Shown here: positions 50,289-58,169 of the stretch, in pieces | Layout: the number at the start of each line of letters is the position of its first letter | Position numbering within the stretch: the stretch's first letter is position 1 | Source of the DNA: Arcobacter sp. CECT 8985 | GTDB taxonomy: Bacteria > Campylobacterota > Campylobacteria > Campylobacterales > Arcobacteraceae | Length of the DNA: 64,000 nucleotides | Direction: 5' to 3' | Assembly (NCBI RefSeq): GCF_004116495.1 | Contig: NZ_PDKC01000002.1 | Span: 124,001-188,000 of the forward strand | Notes under the pieces: model-generated | The model's database searches: none | Seen by the model: only the letters and a program-made list of their open reading frames with translations | Told to the model about the DNA's origin: nothing | Program-made: the position numbers and the translations under genes

Positions 50289-50303
50289 CGATAATTATTA
50301 TCA
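50289..50303. promoter_or_regulatory. Fur box upstream of the small ORF-fur unit
   Basis: CGATAATTATTATCA matches the 7-1-7 Fur consensus TGATAATnATTATCA at 14 of 15 positions. It is placed between two divergent units: the helical unknown gene (minus) and the 42-residue ORF plus Fur-family gene (plus). Confidence 0.75.
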
Positions 50304-50366
50304 AGATTAATACATGATTAAGTTTTAATTCAGTAATATTTAAAAAATTAATAAACTAGGATACAT

Positions 50367-50495
50367 ATGAAAAAGAATTGCCCACAACAGGGGTTTTTAA
50401 ATAAACATAATAAAAAAATTCATAGTAATTTATGGAAGTTCTATGCAGTTGGGCTTTCTCTTGGGGTATTAATAATTACTCTAAAAGGATTTTAA
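50367..50495 (+). CDS. 42-residue membrane-tethered microprotein upstream of a fur gene
   Basis: ATG 50367 (ribosome site CTAGGA) opens a 42-codon frame ending at TAA 50495. The product starts MKKNCPQQGF, is basic in the middle, and ends in one hydrophobic helix (FYAVGLSLGVLIITL) followed by KGF. It is two bases upstream of the Fur-family start and carries that gene's ribosome site at its end, so the two are coupled. Position and Fur box suggest an iron-related role; the family is not recognised. Confidence 0.62.
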   Translation: MKKNCPQQGFLNKHNKKIHSNLWKFYAVGLSLGVLIITLKGF

Positions 50496-50497
50496 TC

Positions 50498-50944
50498 GTG
50501 GAAAAGCATGAACAAAGTTTTGATTCATTCTTAGAAAATTTCAAGAAAACAGTTTCTAAATTGGGTTTCAAAAATTCAACACAAAAAGATTACCTTTTAA
50601 AAATATTATATTTTACTGATAAGCATTTAAGTGCAGAAGAACTTGTAAAAATATCAAAAGATAAATATAAAATTGATATGGGAATTGCTACAGTTTATAG
50701 AGCAGTTAAATTTTTTGAAGAATTAAATATTATTAAATCACTTGATGTGGGTGATGGAGCAAAAAGGTATGAATTAAATTTATCTTTGCATCATGATCAT
50801 ATGATTTGTACTTCATGTAGTAAGATTATAGAGTTTAATGATGATGTAATAGAAGAACAACAAGAAGTCGTAGCAAAAAGTAATAAATTTGTATTAAAAG
50901 ATCATATTATGACAATTTACGGTATTTGCGAAGACTGTCAATAA
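50498..50944 (+). CDS. Fur-family transcription regulator (first copy)
   Basis: A winged-helix N-terminal domain (STQKDYLLKILYFTDKHLSAEEL, then ATVYRAVKFFEELN) is followed by a dimer domain with HHDHMICTSC and CEDC. These are the His and Cys sets that bind regulatory and structural metal. Length is 148. I start it at GTG 50498 with AAAGGA upstream; a longer frame from 50432 overlaps the microprotein and lacks a ribosome site. A second, similar regulator is encoded at 58170. Which one is the true Fur and which PerR or Zur cannot be told here. Confidence 0.9.
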   Translation: MEKHEQSFDSFLENFKKTVSKLGFKNSTQKDYLLKILYFTDKHLSAEELVKISKDKYKIDMGIATVYRAVKFFEELNIIKSLDVGDGAKRYELNLSLHHDHMICTSCSKIIEFNDDVIEEQQEVVAKSNKFVLKDHIMTIYGICEDCQ

Positions 50945-50973
50945 TAGCATAAGTTTTAACTTATGCTATTATT
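50940..50973. terminator. Bidirectional terminator between fur and feoB
   Basis: A perfect 16-base inverted repeat (AATAATAGCATAAGTT against its complement, TT loop) spans the two convergent stops. It can serve transcripts from both sides. Confidence 0.8.
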
Positions 50974-53069
50974 AATGAAATGACATTATATGTTATATAA
51001 GATAATATCCAAGCAGTACCTGTTGTAAATACAAATAGATATCCAAGATATTTCCATCCTCCAGCTTCTCTTGTAAAGACCATCGATGCAGCTAAACAAG
51101 GTAAATAAATCATTACAAATACTATAAATGCCATTGCAGCAGGGAAAGTTATATTATTTTTGATTTTATCTATTAAGCTTTCTGAATTTTCATCACTTTG
51201 ATCACCTAATCCATATAATATACCTAAAGTAGAAACAACGATCTCTTTTGCAGCAAGTCCAGTTTCAAGTGCAACTGACATTCTCCAATCAAATCCTAAA
51301 GGTGCAAATAATGGTTCTGAAAATTTCCCAATATATCCTAAATATGAGTTTTCTAAGTTATAAAGAGATAATTCATTTTGTAAAGCATTTTTTTCTTCAT
51401 CTGTTGCAGCTAATTCAATTTTTTGATTAAATGATGCTTCAACTTCAGGATGTTTTGGATAATTACTTGCTATCCAAATTAAAAGAGATGCTGCTAAAAT
51501 AAATGTACCCGCTTTTTTTAGATACATCATCGCTTGATTTGATACAGTATGCCAAACTAACTTACTTGAAGGAAGTCTGTATTTAGGCATCTCCATAACA
51601 AAAGGTTCATCTTCACTTTTAAATACTACAATTTTTAATACTTTTGCAGCAATTAAACCTAAAATTGCACCACCTATATATATTAAAAATAAAATATTAC
51701 CAGCGTTTTCTTTACTAAAAAATGCACCTGTAAAAAGTACATATATTGGAAGCCTTGCTCCGCAAGACATAAAACCTATAATAAATAGTGTAAGTAGTCT
51801 ATCTCTTTCATTCTTTAGTGTTCTTGCAGCCATATATGCAGGAACTGAGCATCCAAAACCTGTAACTAAAGGAATAAATGATTTTCCATGAAGTCCAAAT
51901 TTGTGAAAGAAACCATCAAGTAAAAATGCTACTCTACTCATATATCCAGTTGTTTCAAGTAGTGCAATACCAAAAAATAAAATTACAATATTTGGAATAA
52001 ATAAAACAACTGCACCAACACCAGCAATTGCACCATCTGCAATTAAAGATGAGATTTGGTTATCTCCAAGAAGTTCTTTTGTTCCATCAATTAGTTTTGC
52101 AAAAAATGCATCAATCATGTCCATTGGAATATTACCAATATCAAATGTTAATTGAAATAATCCCCACATTAAAAATAGGAAAATTGGCAATCCAAATATT
52201 TTATGAATTAATATTGCATCAATCTTTTCTGTAATTGTTTTTTTTTCTATTTTATCTTGTGTAACTGTTTCTGTTACAATACCTTTTGCAAATGCAAATT
52301 TTGCATCATTAAAAATATCTTCCATATCTTTTGTATCATAATGAATAGATATATGATTAAAAGCTTCATTTAAAATTGGTTGTAGTTTTGTCCATATTGG
52401 TTCTTCATGAAAAAATTTATAAGTTTTTTTATCTTCTCTTAAAAGTTTTATTGCAATTTCTCTATATGAAAAATTTGTATCGTATTTTATTTCATTAAAA
52501 AATTTAACAATATTAGAGATCTCTTCTTCAATAACATTTGAAAAGATAAGTTTAGTAGGAAGTTTTTCATTTTCATATTTATTAACAATTTGCTCAATTA
52601 AATTATCAATTCCTTCTTTATTAGCTGCACTTGTTTTTATGCAAGGCTTACCAATAATTTTACTTAATTGTTTTTCATCTATATTTATTTTCTCTTTTTT
52701 TGCTTCATCATTCATATTTAAAGCAAGAATCATTTTTTTATCAAAAGCTAATAATTCAGATGTAAGATATAGATTTCTTTCTAAGTTTGTAGAGTCAAGT
52801 ACATTTAATATAATGTGATAATCTTCATTTTCCAAAAATTCTTTTGTAACTCTTTCTTCTAATGTATAGTCATTTAATGAATAAGCACCAGGTAAATCAA
52901 CTATTTCAATTCTATAATCTTTATATTTAAATATTACTTCTTCTTTTGCAACTGTAACTCCTGAAAAGTTACCAACTTTTAGTTTTGCATTTGAAATTGA
53001 ATTGATAAGCATACTTTTACCAACATTTGGTTGACCAACGAGGGCAATCTTTATAATTTTTTTATTCAT
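50961..53069 (-). CDS. feoB: Ferrous iron transporter FeoB
   Basis: FeoB imports Fe2+ through the inner membrane. The N-terminal GTPase has G1 GQPNVGKSM (residues 12-20), the G3 DLPGAYSL and G4 LNMNDEAK. Then come a helical spacer and eight or more membrane helices with two Gate-type regions, including GFGCSVPAYMAARTL and SCGARLPIYVLF. Length (702) is normal. Its start overlaps the feoA stop by four bases, so both are translated together under the shared Fur-box promoter. Confidence 0.96.
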   Translation of the reverse strand: MNKKIIKIALVGQPNVGKSMLINSISNAKLKVGNFSGVTVAKEEVIFKYKDYRIEIVDLPGAYSLNDYTLEERVTKEFLENEDYHIILNVLDSTNLERNLYLTSELLAFDKKMILALNMNDEAKKEKINIDEKQLSKIIGKPCIKTSAANKEGIDNLIEQIVNKYENEKLPTKLIFSNVIEEEISNIVKFFNEIKYDTNFSYREIAIKLLREDKKTYKFFHEEPIWTKLQPILNEAFNHISIHYDTKDMEDIFNDAKFAFAKGIVTETVTQDKIEKKTITEKIDAILIHKIFGLPIFLFLMWGLFQLTFDIGNIPMDMIDAFFAKLIDGTKELLGDNQISSLIADGAIAGVGAVVLFIPNIVILFFGIALLETTGYMSRVAFLLDGFFHKFGLHGKSFIPLVTGFGCSVPAYMAARTLKNERDRLLTLFIIGFMSCGARLPIYVLFTGAFFSKENAGNILFLIYIGGAILGLIAAKVLKIVVFKSEDEPFVMEMPKYRLPSSKLVWHTVSNQAMMYLKKAGTFILAASLLIWIASNYPKHPEVEASFNQKIELAATDEEKNALQNELSLYNLENSYLGYIGKFSEPLFAPLGFDWRMSVALETGLAAKEIVVSTLGILYGLGDQSDENSESLIDKIKNNITFPAAMAFIVFVMIYLPCLAASMVFTREAGGWKYLGYLFVFTTGTAWILSYITYNVISLIIA

Positions 53070-53287
53070 TTTGTTACCTCAATCTTATTTGCTTCTGTTA
53101 ATCTTATAGCAATTTTAGTTGTATTTATTCTAACTTCAATTGTATTTTTTGCTAATGTTACTTCTTCTATTATTACTTTTGTATTTTTTGTTAAACCAAA
53201 AGAATAAAATCTATTTTTTAAAGAGCTATCACAATTTAATGCCAATATTGTGGCTTCTTCTCCTTTATTAAGTTCACTTAATCTCAT
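53066..53287 (-). CDS. feoA: Ferrous iron transport protein FeoA
   Basis: FeoA is a small SH3-like cytoplasmic partner of FeoB. The 73-residue product has the family pattern LSELNKGEEATILAL, LKNRFYSFGLTKNTKVI and a terminal AIRLTEANKIEV strand. It starts the minus-strand feoAB operon. Upstream it faces the 53574 operon across a 286-base gap with Fur boxes. That gap shows no other gene. Confidence 0.9.
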   Translation of the reverse strand: MRLSELNKGEEATILALNCDSSLKNRFYSFGLTKNTKVIIEEVTLAKNTIEVRINTTKIAIRLTEANKIEVTK

Positions 53288-53355
53288 AAAAATCCTTTGA
53301 AATATTTAATATTTTTAAAATTATAATAGACTTAAAATTTAAAACTACTTAATAA

Positions 53356-53423
53356 TGATAATAATTTTCAAATAATTTTCAAATTTGATAATAATTCTTA
53401 ATTTATAATGATAATTAATAACA
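53356..53423. promoter_or_regulatory. Fur-box cluster between feoA and the P-type ATPase cluster
   Basis: Three copies resemble TGATAATnATTATCA: 53356-53370 (14 of 15), 53386-53400 (13 of 15) and 53409-53423 (13 of 15). Further half-sites follow at about 53497-53505 and 53553-53561. A TATAAT at 53469-53474 can serve the plus-strand cluster. Both divergent operons are likely repressed by iron-loaded Fur. Confidence 0.75.
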
Positions 53424-53573
53424 TTTTAGTTAAAAAATATTTTTATATGTAAAATAGTTTTTTTATTATATAATTAATTATCAAAATAGAACTCTAATTG
53501 ATAATGAGTTTAAATTTATATTAAGGTAAGCTTAAAACTTATTTAGCAAAACTATCATTATTAAAGGATTACA

Positions 53574-53888
53574 GTGATTAAAACAGAAGATATTATAAAT
53601 ATTGCAGGGTATTTTACTATTATTGCTCATACTCCAGGAAGATTAAGAGTTAGAGTAAATCCTAAGATTAAAAATGAGAGTGAAAATATATCCATAGAAG
53701 ATATTGAAAATTTACCTTCAAAAATAAATGGTATTAAAAATATAAAAATAAATAAGATTGTTGCATCAGTTACAATTACTTATGATCCACATGTTTTTAA
53801 GCCACAAGTTTGGGAAGATTTAATTAATAAACAAAATTTAGATGAAATTACAGAAATCATAAATAATTTAGCTAAGGAGGTGATGTAG
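53574..53888 (+). CDS. HMA-like protein without CxxC, first gene of the iron cluster
   Basis: A 104-residue ferredoxin-fold protein. It has the turn HTPGRLRVRV near residues 19-28, then a helix and strand ending in VASVTITYDPH, like heavy-metal-associated (HMA_2-type) domains, but no metal-binding CxxC. The P-type ATPase at 55571 starts with a related HETPNRLRYKY region, which suggests the two domains share an origin or interact. GTG start with AAAGGA. It heads an operon of tightly spaced genes. Confidence 0.78.
   Translation: MIKTEDIINIAGYFTIIAHTPGRLRVRVNPKIKNESENISIEDIENLPSKINGIKNIKINKIVASVTITYDPHVFKPQVWEDLINKQNLDEITEIINNLAKEVM
53874..53884 (+). promoter_or_regulatory. Full-length Shine-Dalgarno before the ferritin-like gene
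   Basis: AAGGAGGTGAT complements the usual 16S rRNA 3' end over its whole length. It lies at the end of the HMA-like gene, just before the GTG at 53888, fixing that start and implying strong translation. Confidence 0.75.
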
Positions 53889-54565
53889 TGGTTAACCTTG
53901 ATGAAAATATACTTCTTTCTCAAAGAGTTGATTTAAATAGTGAACAAGCTGTTGAATCACAAGTATTAAGAATAGCTGTATATGATGAGTTTAAAGCTTA
54001 TGAAACATATTCAAAAATAATTGAAAAGTTTGGGGCAATTAAGCCTTTTATAAATATAAAAGAAGCAGAGGCTGTTCATTATAGTGCATTAATGCCTTTA
54101 TTACAAAAGTATAATGTTGAAGTTCCAATAAATGATTGGCAAGAAAAAATAAAAGTACCAAATTCATATATTGAGTGTTGTGAACTTGGTGTTGCAAGTG
54201 AAATAAATAATATTGCAATGTATGATAATTTGATTGCAAATACAAAGCAACCAGATATTAAAGATATACTATTTAAGTTACAAGCAGCATCATATAACAA
54301 TCATCTTCCTGCATTTAGAAAGTGTGTATTAAATCATTATAATGGATTAAATCAATCAACAAGTTTAAATAGTGTTGAAGATATGATGAGTAAAGCAAAT
54401 GAATATCAAATGCTTTTAGAAGATGTTGCTTCTGGAAATATAGATCAAAATAAAATAACTGAAATTTTAAGTAAGTTAAATATCTCTATGATAAGTGGAG
54501 CAGGTCTTGGTGCAGCATTAGTTGCTTTTTTAAATAATTATTCACAAGAAAATAACAAGGAGTAA
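53888..54565 (+). CDS. Ferritin-like (DUF2202-type) protein with C-terminal hydrophobic tail
   Basis: A four-helix-bundle type protein of 225 residues. Likely di-iron ligands are the Glu in YDEFKAYETY, EAEAVHYSAL (Glu and His), the Glu in ASEINNIAMYD and the His in NNHLPAF. The end has a hydrophobic, Gly/Ala-rich helix (ISGAGLGAALVAFL) that could insert in a membrane, which is unusual for free ferritin-like enzymes. The GTG start is preceded by an excellent ribosome site. It may oxidise or hold iron on a membrane surface. Confidence 0.75.
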   Translation: MVNLDENILLSQRVDLNSEQAVESQVLRIAVYDEFKAYETYSKIIEKFGAIKPFINIKEAEAVHYSALMPLLQKYNVEVPINDWQEKIKVPNSYIECCELGVASEINNIAMYDNLIANTKQPDIKDILFKLQAASYNNHLPAFRKCVLNHYNGLNQSTSLNSVEDMMSKANEYQMLLEDVASGNIDQNKITEILSKLNISMISGAGLGAALVAFLNNYSQENNKE

Positions 54566-54568
54566 GTT

Positions 54569-54859
54569 ATGGCATTACCATTTGTAGCAGGTCTTGCAAT
54601 CGGGGCAGGGGCAGTTTTAGCATTTAGAAAAAGTTCTTTTATCAAAGAAAAAACACAAGAAGTAATTGATAGATCAAAAGAGTACACATGCTCTAAAGTA
54701 GAACAAGGTAAAGAAGTAGTATCAGATGTAAAAGATACTATTGATGCAACAAAAGAGTGCATAAAAGAGAAAAAACAAGCAAAAAAATTACAAGCTAAAG
54801 AACAAGAAAATATAGAAAAAATTGAGGCAAAGGATGAAAAAGAATGCAAAGCGGAGTAA
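54569..54859 (+). CDS. Small membrane protein with YtxH-like helix and Lys/Glu-rich tail
   Basis: 96 residues. The N-terminal helix FVAGLAIGAGAVLAF is a glycine-zipper type membrane segment. The rest is a charged coiled coil with two or three Cys (TCSK, KECIKEK, KECKAE). YtxH-like or gas-vesicle-like small proteins have the same layout. It follows the ferritin-like gene by three bases and overlaps the next gene by 16 bases. Role unknown; by context it may shape or coat a membrane. Confidence 0.72.
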   Translation: MALPFVAGLAIGAGAVLAFRKSSFIKEKTQEVIDRSKEYTCSKVEQGKEVVSDVKDTIDATKECIKEKKQAKKLQAKEQENIEKIEAKDEKECKAE

Positions 54860-55215
54860 TTAATACAGGTACACCAAGAAATGTTATAGGACATATAGTA
54901 AGTGGAGCAGTGGCAAGTGCAGTTGTATCAGGAACAATTAATTATAAAAAAGCAAAAGAGCAAAAAATTTCTTCAAGAGATGCGATTAAAGATACAGTTA
55001 AAAAGACAACACAAGGTGCAATTGCAACAGGTACAGCAATATCTACAGCTAATTACTTAGGACAACAAGGTGGCTTTTTAAAAGCGTTAACTGCACTTAG
55101 TGTAGGAATGGCAGGAATTTATGCTGTTGAAGTAATTGATGAAAAGCTAGATGAAAAATATGAAGAAGTAGATAATCAAAATGAAGAGATCTTAATACAA
55201 GAGGATAATTTATAA
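54844..55215 (+). CDS. Small membrane protein with two Gly/Ala-rich helices
   Basis: 123 residues. The first hydrophobic region is near 15-32 (IGHIVSGAVASAVVSGTI), a second near 57-72 (GAIATGTAISTANYLG) and a third near 78-96 (FLKALTALSVGMAGIYAV); an acidic tail follows. Small-residue packing suggests close helix association in a membrane. The ATG lies inside the previous gene, with AAAGGA nine bases upstream. The family is not recognised. Confidence 0.72.
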   Translation: MQSGVINTGTPRNVIGHIVSGAVASAVVSGTINYKKAKEQKISSRDAIKDTVKKTTQGAIATGTAISTANYLGQQGGFLKALTALSVGMAGIYAVEVIDEKLDEKYEEVDNQNEEILIQEDNL

Positions 55216-55559
55216 TGAATGAAAATAACAATCAAAATATGTATGATATGAATATAGAGAATACAAGAGCAGCTCAAAACCAAAATGTAAATGTAAATCA
55301 AAATCCATATGTTAATCAGCCTACAAATACAATTAATCCAATGCAACAAGTGCAAGTACAAGACGGCTTTAATACAGGAGATTTTGTAAAAGGAGCATTA
55401 ATTGGTGCAGCAGTTACGTATCTTCTTACAAATAAAGGTGCTCAAGATAATATAATGAAAGCAGTATCAAAAGGAACTCAACTTTTTCAAGCCGGTATGG
55501 AAGAGATGAAAGAGAGAATGGAAGATGCTAAAGCTGCAATGGAAGCAAATCAAGAATAA
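55215..55559 (+). CDS. Small Asn/Gln-rich membrane protein
   Basis: 114 residues. The first 50 are rich in Asn and Gln (for example NQNVNVNQNPY). A single membrane helix DFVKGALIGAAVTYLL follows, then an amphipathic Met/Glu/Lys helix (GMEEMKERMEDAKAAME). The ATG overlaps the previous TAA by one base. The helix with KGALIGAA recalls YtxH and some organelle-membrane proteins. Function unknown. Confidence 0.72.
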   Translation: MNENNNQNMYDMNIENTRAAQNQNVNVNQNPYVNQPTNTINPMQQVQVQDGFNTGDFVKGALIGAAVTYLLTNKGAQDNIMKAVSKGTQLFQAGMEEMKERMEDAKAAMEANQE

Positions 55560-55570
55560 AAGATATTATA

Positions 55571-57676
55571 ATGAATAAATATTTTAAAAAAGTACATGAA
55601 ACACCTAATAGATTAAGATATAAATACTTCTTATTAAAAGAAGATTATATTGATGAAAATATTTTGAAATCATATTTACAAAATATTGAAGGTGTTTCAG
55701 ATGTAAGAATAAATAAAAAAGCATTTAGTGTTATTTTTTATATACAAGAAGATATAAAAGAAAATATTGAAAATGTTTTAAAAAAACTTACATTGGATGA
55801 TTTATTATCTACTAATTGTGAAGAAAATGCAGTTTGTGTAAATTGCGTAAGTGATGAAAAACCAAGTTTATCAGGTGTTGTAAGAGCAAGTAGTGCATTA
55901 GTAGCAGAAAGATTCATAAGAAATAATCTAGCTAAAGCTACAGTTACAACAGCAGCTGCTATTCCTATGTTAACACAAGGAACAAAAGAACTTTTTAGTG
56001 AAGGTTTAACTTCAAAAGTTTTAGAAAGTGCAGCTGTTGGGATTTCTGTATATAGAAAAGATTATCTTGCAGCAAATTCTACAAATGCAATGTTAGAGTT
56101 AGGTGAGTATATAGAAGAGACGACTGTACATAAAAGTGATGATTTATTAAAAGAGTTATCAAAACCTAATGTAAAAGAAGCTTGGATTGAAAAGAAAGAA
56201 AATGAAAAAACAGTTGAAGTTTTAGTAGCTACAGAAGATATTGAAGTTGGAGATATTGTAATTGTTTCTGCGGGAAGTACAATTCCTGTTGATGGTCATA
56301 TTATGCATGGAGATGCAAGTGTAAATCAAGTTTCAATGACAGGAGAAGCTGAACCTGTAAAGAAACAAAGAGGTGATAGAGTTATCTCTGGAACTGTTTT
56401 AGAAGAGGGTAGATTAAAAATATGGGCTGAACATGTTGGAGCAAATACTGCAACACAAAGAATAAAACATTATATAGAAAGCTCATTAAATGAAAAATCA
56501 TCAGTACAATTAAAAGCAACAAAATTAGCTGATAAATTAGTTCCTGTTACACTTGGATTGGCAAGTATATCTTATTTGTTTACTAAAGATTTTGAAAGAG
56601 TGGCTTCGATTTTACAAGCAGATTACTCTTGTGCTTTAAAACTTGCAACTCCTGTGGCTTTTAAATCAACAATTTCAAAAGCTGGACATGAAGGAATTAT
56701 GATTAAGGGTGCAAAATCTATTGAAGCATTATCAAATGTTGATACATTTATTTTTGATAAAACAGGAACTTTAACGCAAGGGGATTTAGAAGTTATTGAT
56801 GTTTGTTCATTTGATGATGAATGGACAGCAGAAGAATTATTAAACCTTACAGCAAGTACAGAAGAACACTATTTCCATCCAGTAGCAGAAGCTGTAGTTA
56901 AAGCTGCTAAACAAAGAGGCTTTGTACATATGCACCATGAAGAAGTAGAATTTATTGTTGCACATGGTGTAAAAACTGAAGTTGAAGGTAAATCTGTAGT
57001 AATTGGAAGTAGACATTTTTTAGAAGATGATGAAAAAATAGATTTTTCTGTTCATAAAGATAAAATTGAAAAAAGTATAGATGAAGGTAAAACTTTATTA
57101 TATATTGGTTTTGATGGTACACTTTTAGGGACAATTGCATTAGCAGATAAAATAAGAGATAACTCAAAATCAGCAATTGAAAAATTGAGACAATTAGGTG
57201 TAAAACATACTGTTATGCTTACAGGTGATGTTGATAAGAAAGCCAAAATGGTAGCTCAAGAATTAGGAATTGATGAGGTTTATTCAGAACTTTTACCTAC
57301 GCATAAGGCTTCAATAGTTAAAAAAATGATTGATGAAGGTAGAAACGTTGCTTTTGTTGGTGATGGGATAAATGATGCCCCTGCATTAATTTCTGCAAAT
57401 GTAGGAATTTCAATGAGTAAAGGTGCTGATATTGCAAAGGCAACTGCAGATGTGAGTTTATTAAAAGATGATATTGATGCGGTAGTTTATTCAAAAGAAC
57501 TTGCAAATAAAACTATGAATTTGATAAATACAAACTTTAAAGCAACAGTTGGAATTAATTCAGCAATTTTAGGTGGAGCAACATTAGGAGCATTTTCTCC
57601 TATTGTAACAGCAGTATTACATAATGGTACTACTATTGGTTTACTTTTAAACTCTATAAGAGGTGTGAAAAAATAG
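55571..57676 (+). CDS. P1B-type metal ATPase with SCALKLATP motif (FezB-like candidate)
   Basis: The transporter core is intact: TGEAEP near residue 257, DKTGTLTQGD near 396, the HP motif FHPVAEA near 435, and GDGINDAPAL near 597. The metal-path motif in the fourth core helix is SCALKLATP near 353, without the Pro and second Cys of the usual CPC. The N-terminus is not a CxxC HMA domain but a HETPNRLRYKY-type fold, with CVNC near residue 88. The first pair of membrane helices is weak. P1B-6 ATPases, which include FezB of ferrosomes, are atypical in this same region. The likely job is moving iron across an internal or inner membrane. It is Fur-box linked. Confidence 0.85.
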   Translation: MNKYFKKVHETPNRLRYKYFLLKEDYIDENILKSYLQNIEGVSDVRINKKAFSVIFYIQEDIKENIENVLKKLTLDDLLSTNCEENAVCVNCVSDEKPSLSGVVRASSALVAERFIRNNLAKATVTTAAAIPMLTQGTKELFSEGLTSKVLESAAVGISVYRKDYLAANSTNAMLELGEYIEETTVHKSDDLLKELSKPNVKEAWIEKKENEKTVEVLVATEDIEVGDIVIVSAGSTIPVDGHIMHGDASVNQVSMTGEAEPVKKQRGDRVISGTVLEEGRLKIWAEHVGANTATQRIKHYIESSLNEKSSVQLKATKLADKLVPVTLGLASISYLFTKDFERVASILQADYSCALKLATPVAFKSTISKAGHEGIMIKGAKSIEALSNVDTFIFDKTGTLTQGDLEVIDVCSFDDEWTAEELLNLTASTEEHYFHPVAEAVVKAAKQRGFVHMHHEEVEFIVAHGVKTEVEGKSVVIGSRHFLEDDEKIDFSVHKDKIEKSIDEGKTLLYIGFDGTLLGTIALADKIRDNSKSAIEKLRQLGVKHTVMLTGDVDKKAKMVAQELGIDEVYSELLPTHKASIVKKMIDEGRNVAFVGDGINDAPALISANVGISMSKGADIAKATADVSLLKDDIDAVVYSKELANKTMNLINTNFKATVGINSAILGGATLGAFSPIVTAVLHNGTTIGLLLNSIRGVKK

Positions 57677-57692
57677 CTTATAAATATTATTA

Positions 57693-57707
57693 TGATAATT
57701 AGTATCA
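57693..57707. promoter_or_regulatory. Fur box upstream of the 39- and 69-residue genes
   Basis: TGATAATTAGTATCA matches the 7-1-7 Fur consensus at 14 of 15 positions. It lies just after the P-type ATPase gene, making the two following small genes a separate iron-controlled unit. Confidence 0.72.
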
Positions 57708-57767
57708 GTTTTATTTAAACTTAACATAGTTATAATATTGATATACATTATCATAAGGAGTATTTAT

Positions 57768-57887
57768 ATGCCTATTCTTTTACCATTAGCTACTGCATTA
57801 ACAGCAGCTTTAACTTATGAGACTTTTAAAGGTACAAAAAAGACTATTGAAAGAAGACAAAGAAGGAAAAAAAGGAATGAAAGTTGA
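57768..57887 (+). CDS. 39-residue membrane peptide with a strongly basic tail
   Basis: ATG 57768 has the ribosome site ATAAGGAG. The frame ends at TGA 57887. A hydrophobic start (PILLPLATALTAALTY) is followed by the tail KKTIERRQRRKKR. The next gene starts inside its last codons. Its Fur box, strong ribosome site and overlap with the following membrane gene make it likely to be real despite the small size. Confidence 0.62.
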   Translation: MPILLPLATALTAALTYETFKGTKKTIERRQRRKKRNES

Positions 57888-58086
57888 TGCAGAAGTAAAA
57901 AAAGAGGTTGCTAAAATTGGAATGACAGCAACTTTGGGAGCTACAGTTGTTACTTCAATGTTTATGAAAAATAAAATTGCAAAGAAAACACATATAGTAG
58001 CAGGTGCTGCATTTTGTGGTTTTGCACTATGGCATCATATGCTCTATCAACCTGACAAAAATAAAAAGAAACTGAAACAAAAATAA
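57877..58086 (+). CDS. 69-residue membrane protein, end of the iron cluster
   Basis: A start at ATG 57877 (AGAAGG upstream) gives 69 residues. There is a charged beginning, a hydrophobic segment IGMTATLGATVVTSMF, KNKIAKKTH, and a second hydrophobic segment IVAGAAFCGFALWHHMLY with a His pair. It overlaps the 39-residue gene by 11 bases. The longer frame from 57817 is improbable because it lies in the preceding gene. Paired with the basic peptide it could form a two-part membrane element. Confidence 0.66.
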   Translation: MKVDAEVKKEVAKIGMTATLGATVVTSMFMKNKIAKKTHIVAGAAFCGFALWHHMLYQPDKNKKKLKQK

Positions 58087-58169
58087 AAAAAACTTATATA
58101 ACTTATAGTTGAATTTTTTGCTAACTTTAGATATACTATAGTATTTATAAATTTTAAGGGCGTATTTTA

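Noticed and set aside
54048-54300. Minus-strand frames opposite the ferritin-like gene
   Set aside because: No ribosome site and Leu/Tyr-rich composition typical of antisense frames.
57817-58086. Longer 89-residue version of the last iron-cluster gene
   Set aside because: Its extra 20 residues lie inside the 39-residue gene with no ribosome site; ATG 57877 has one.
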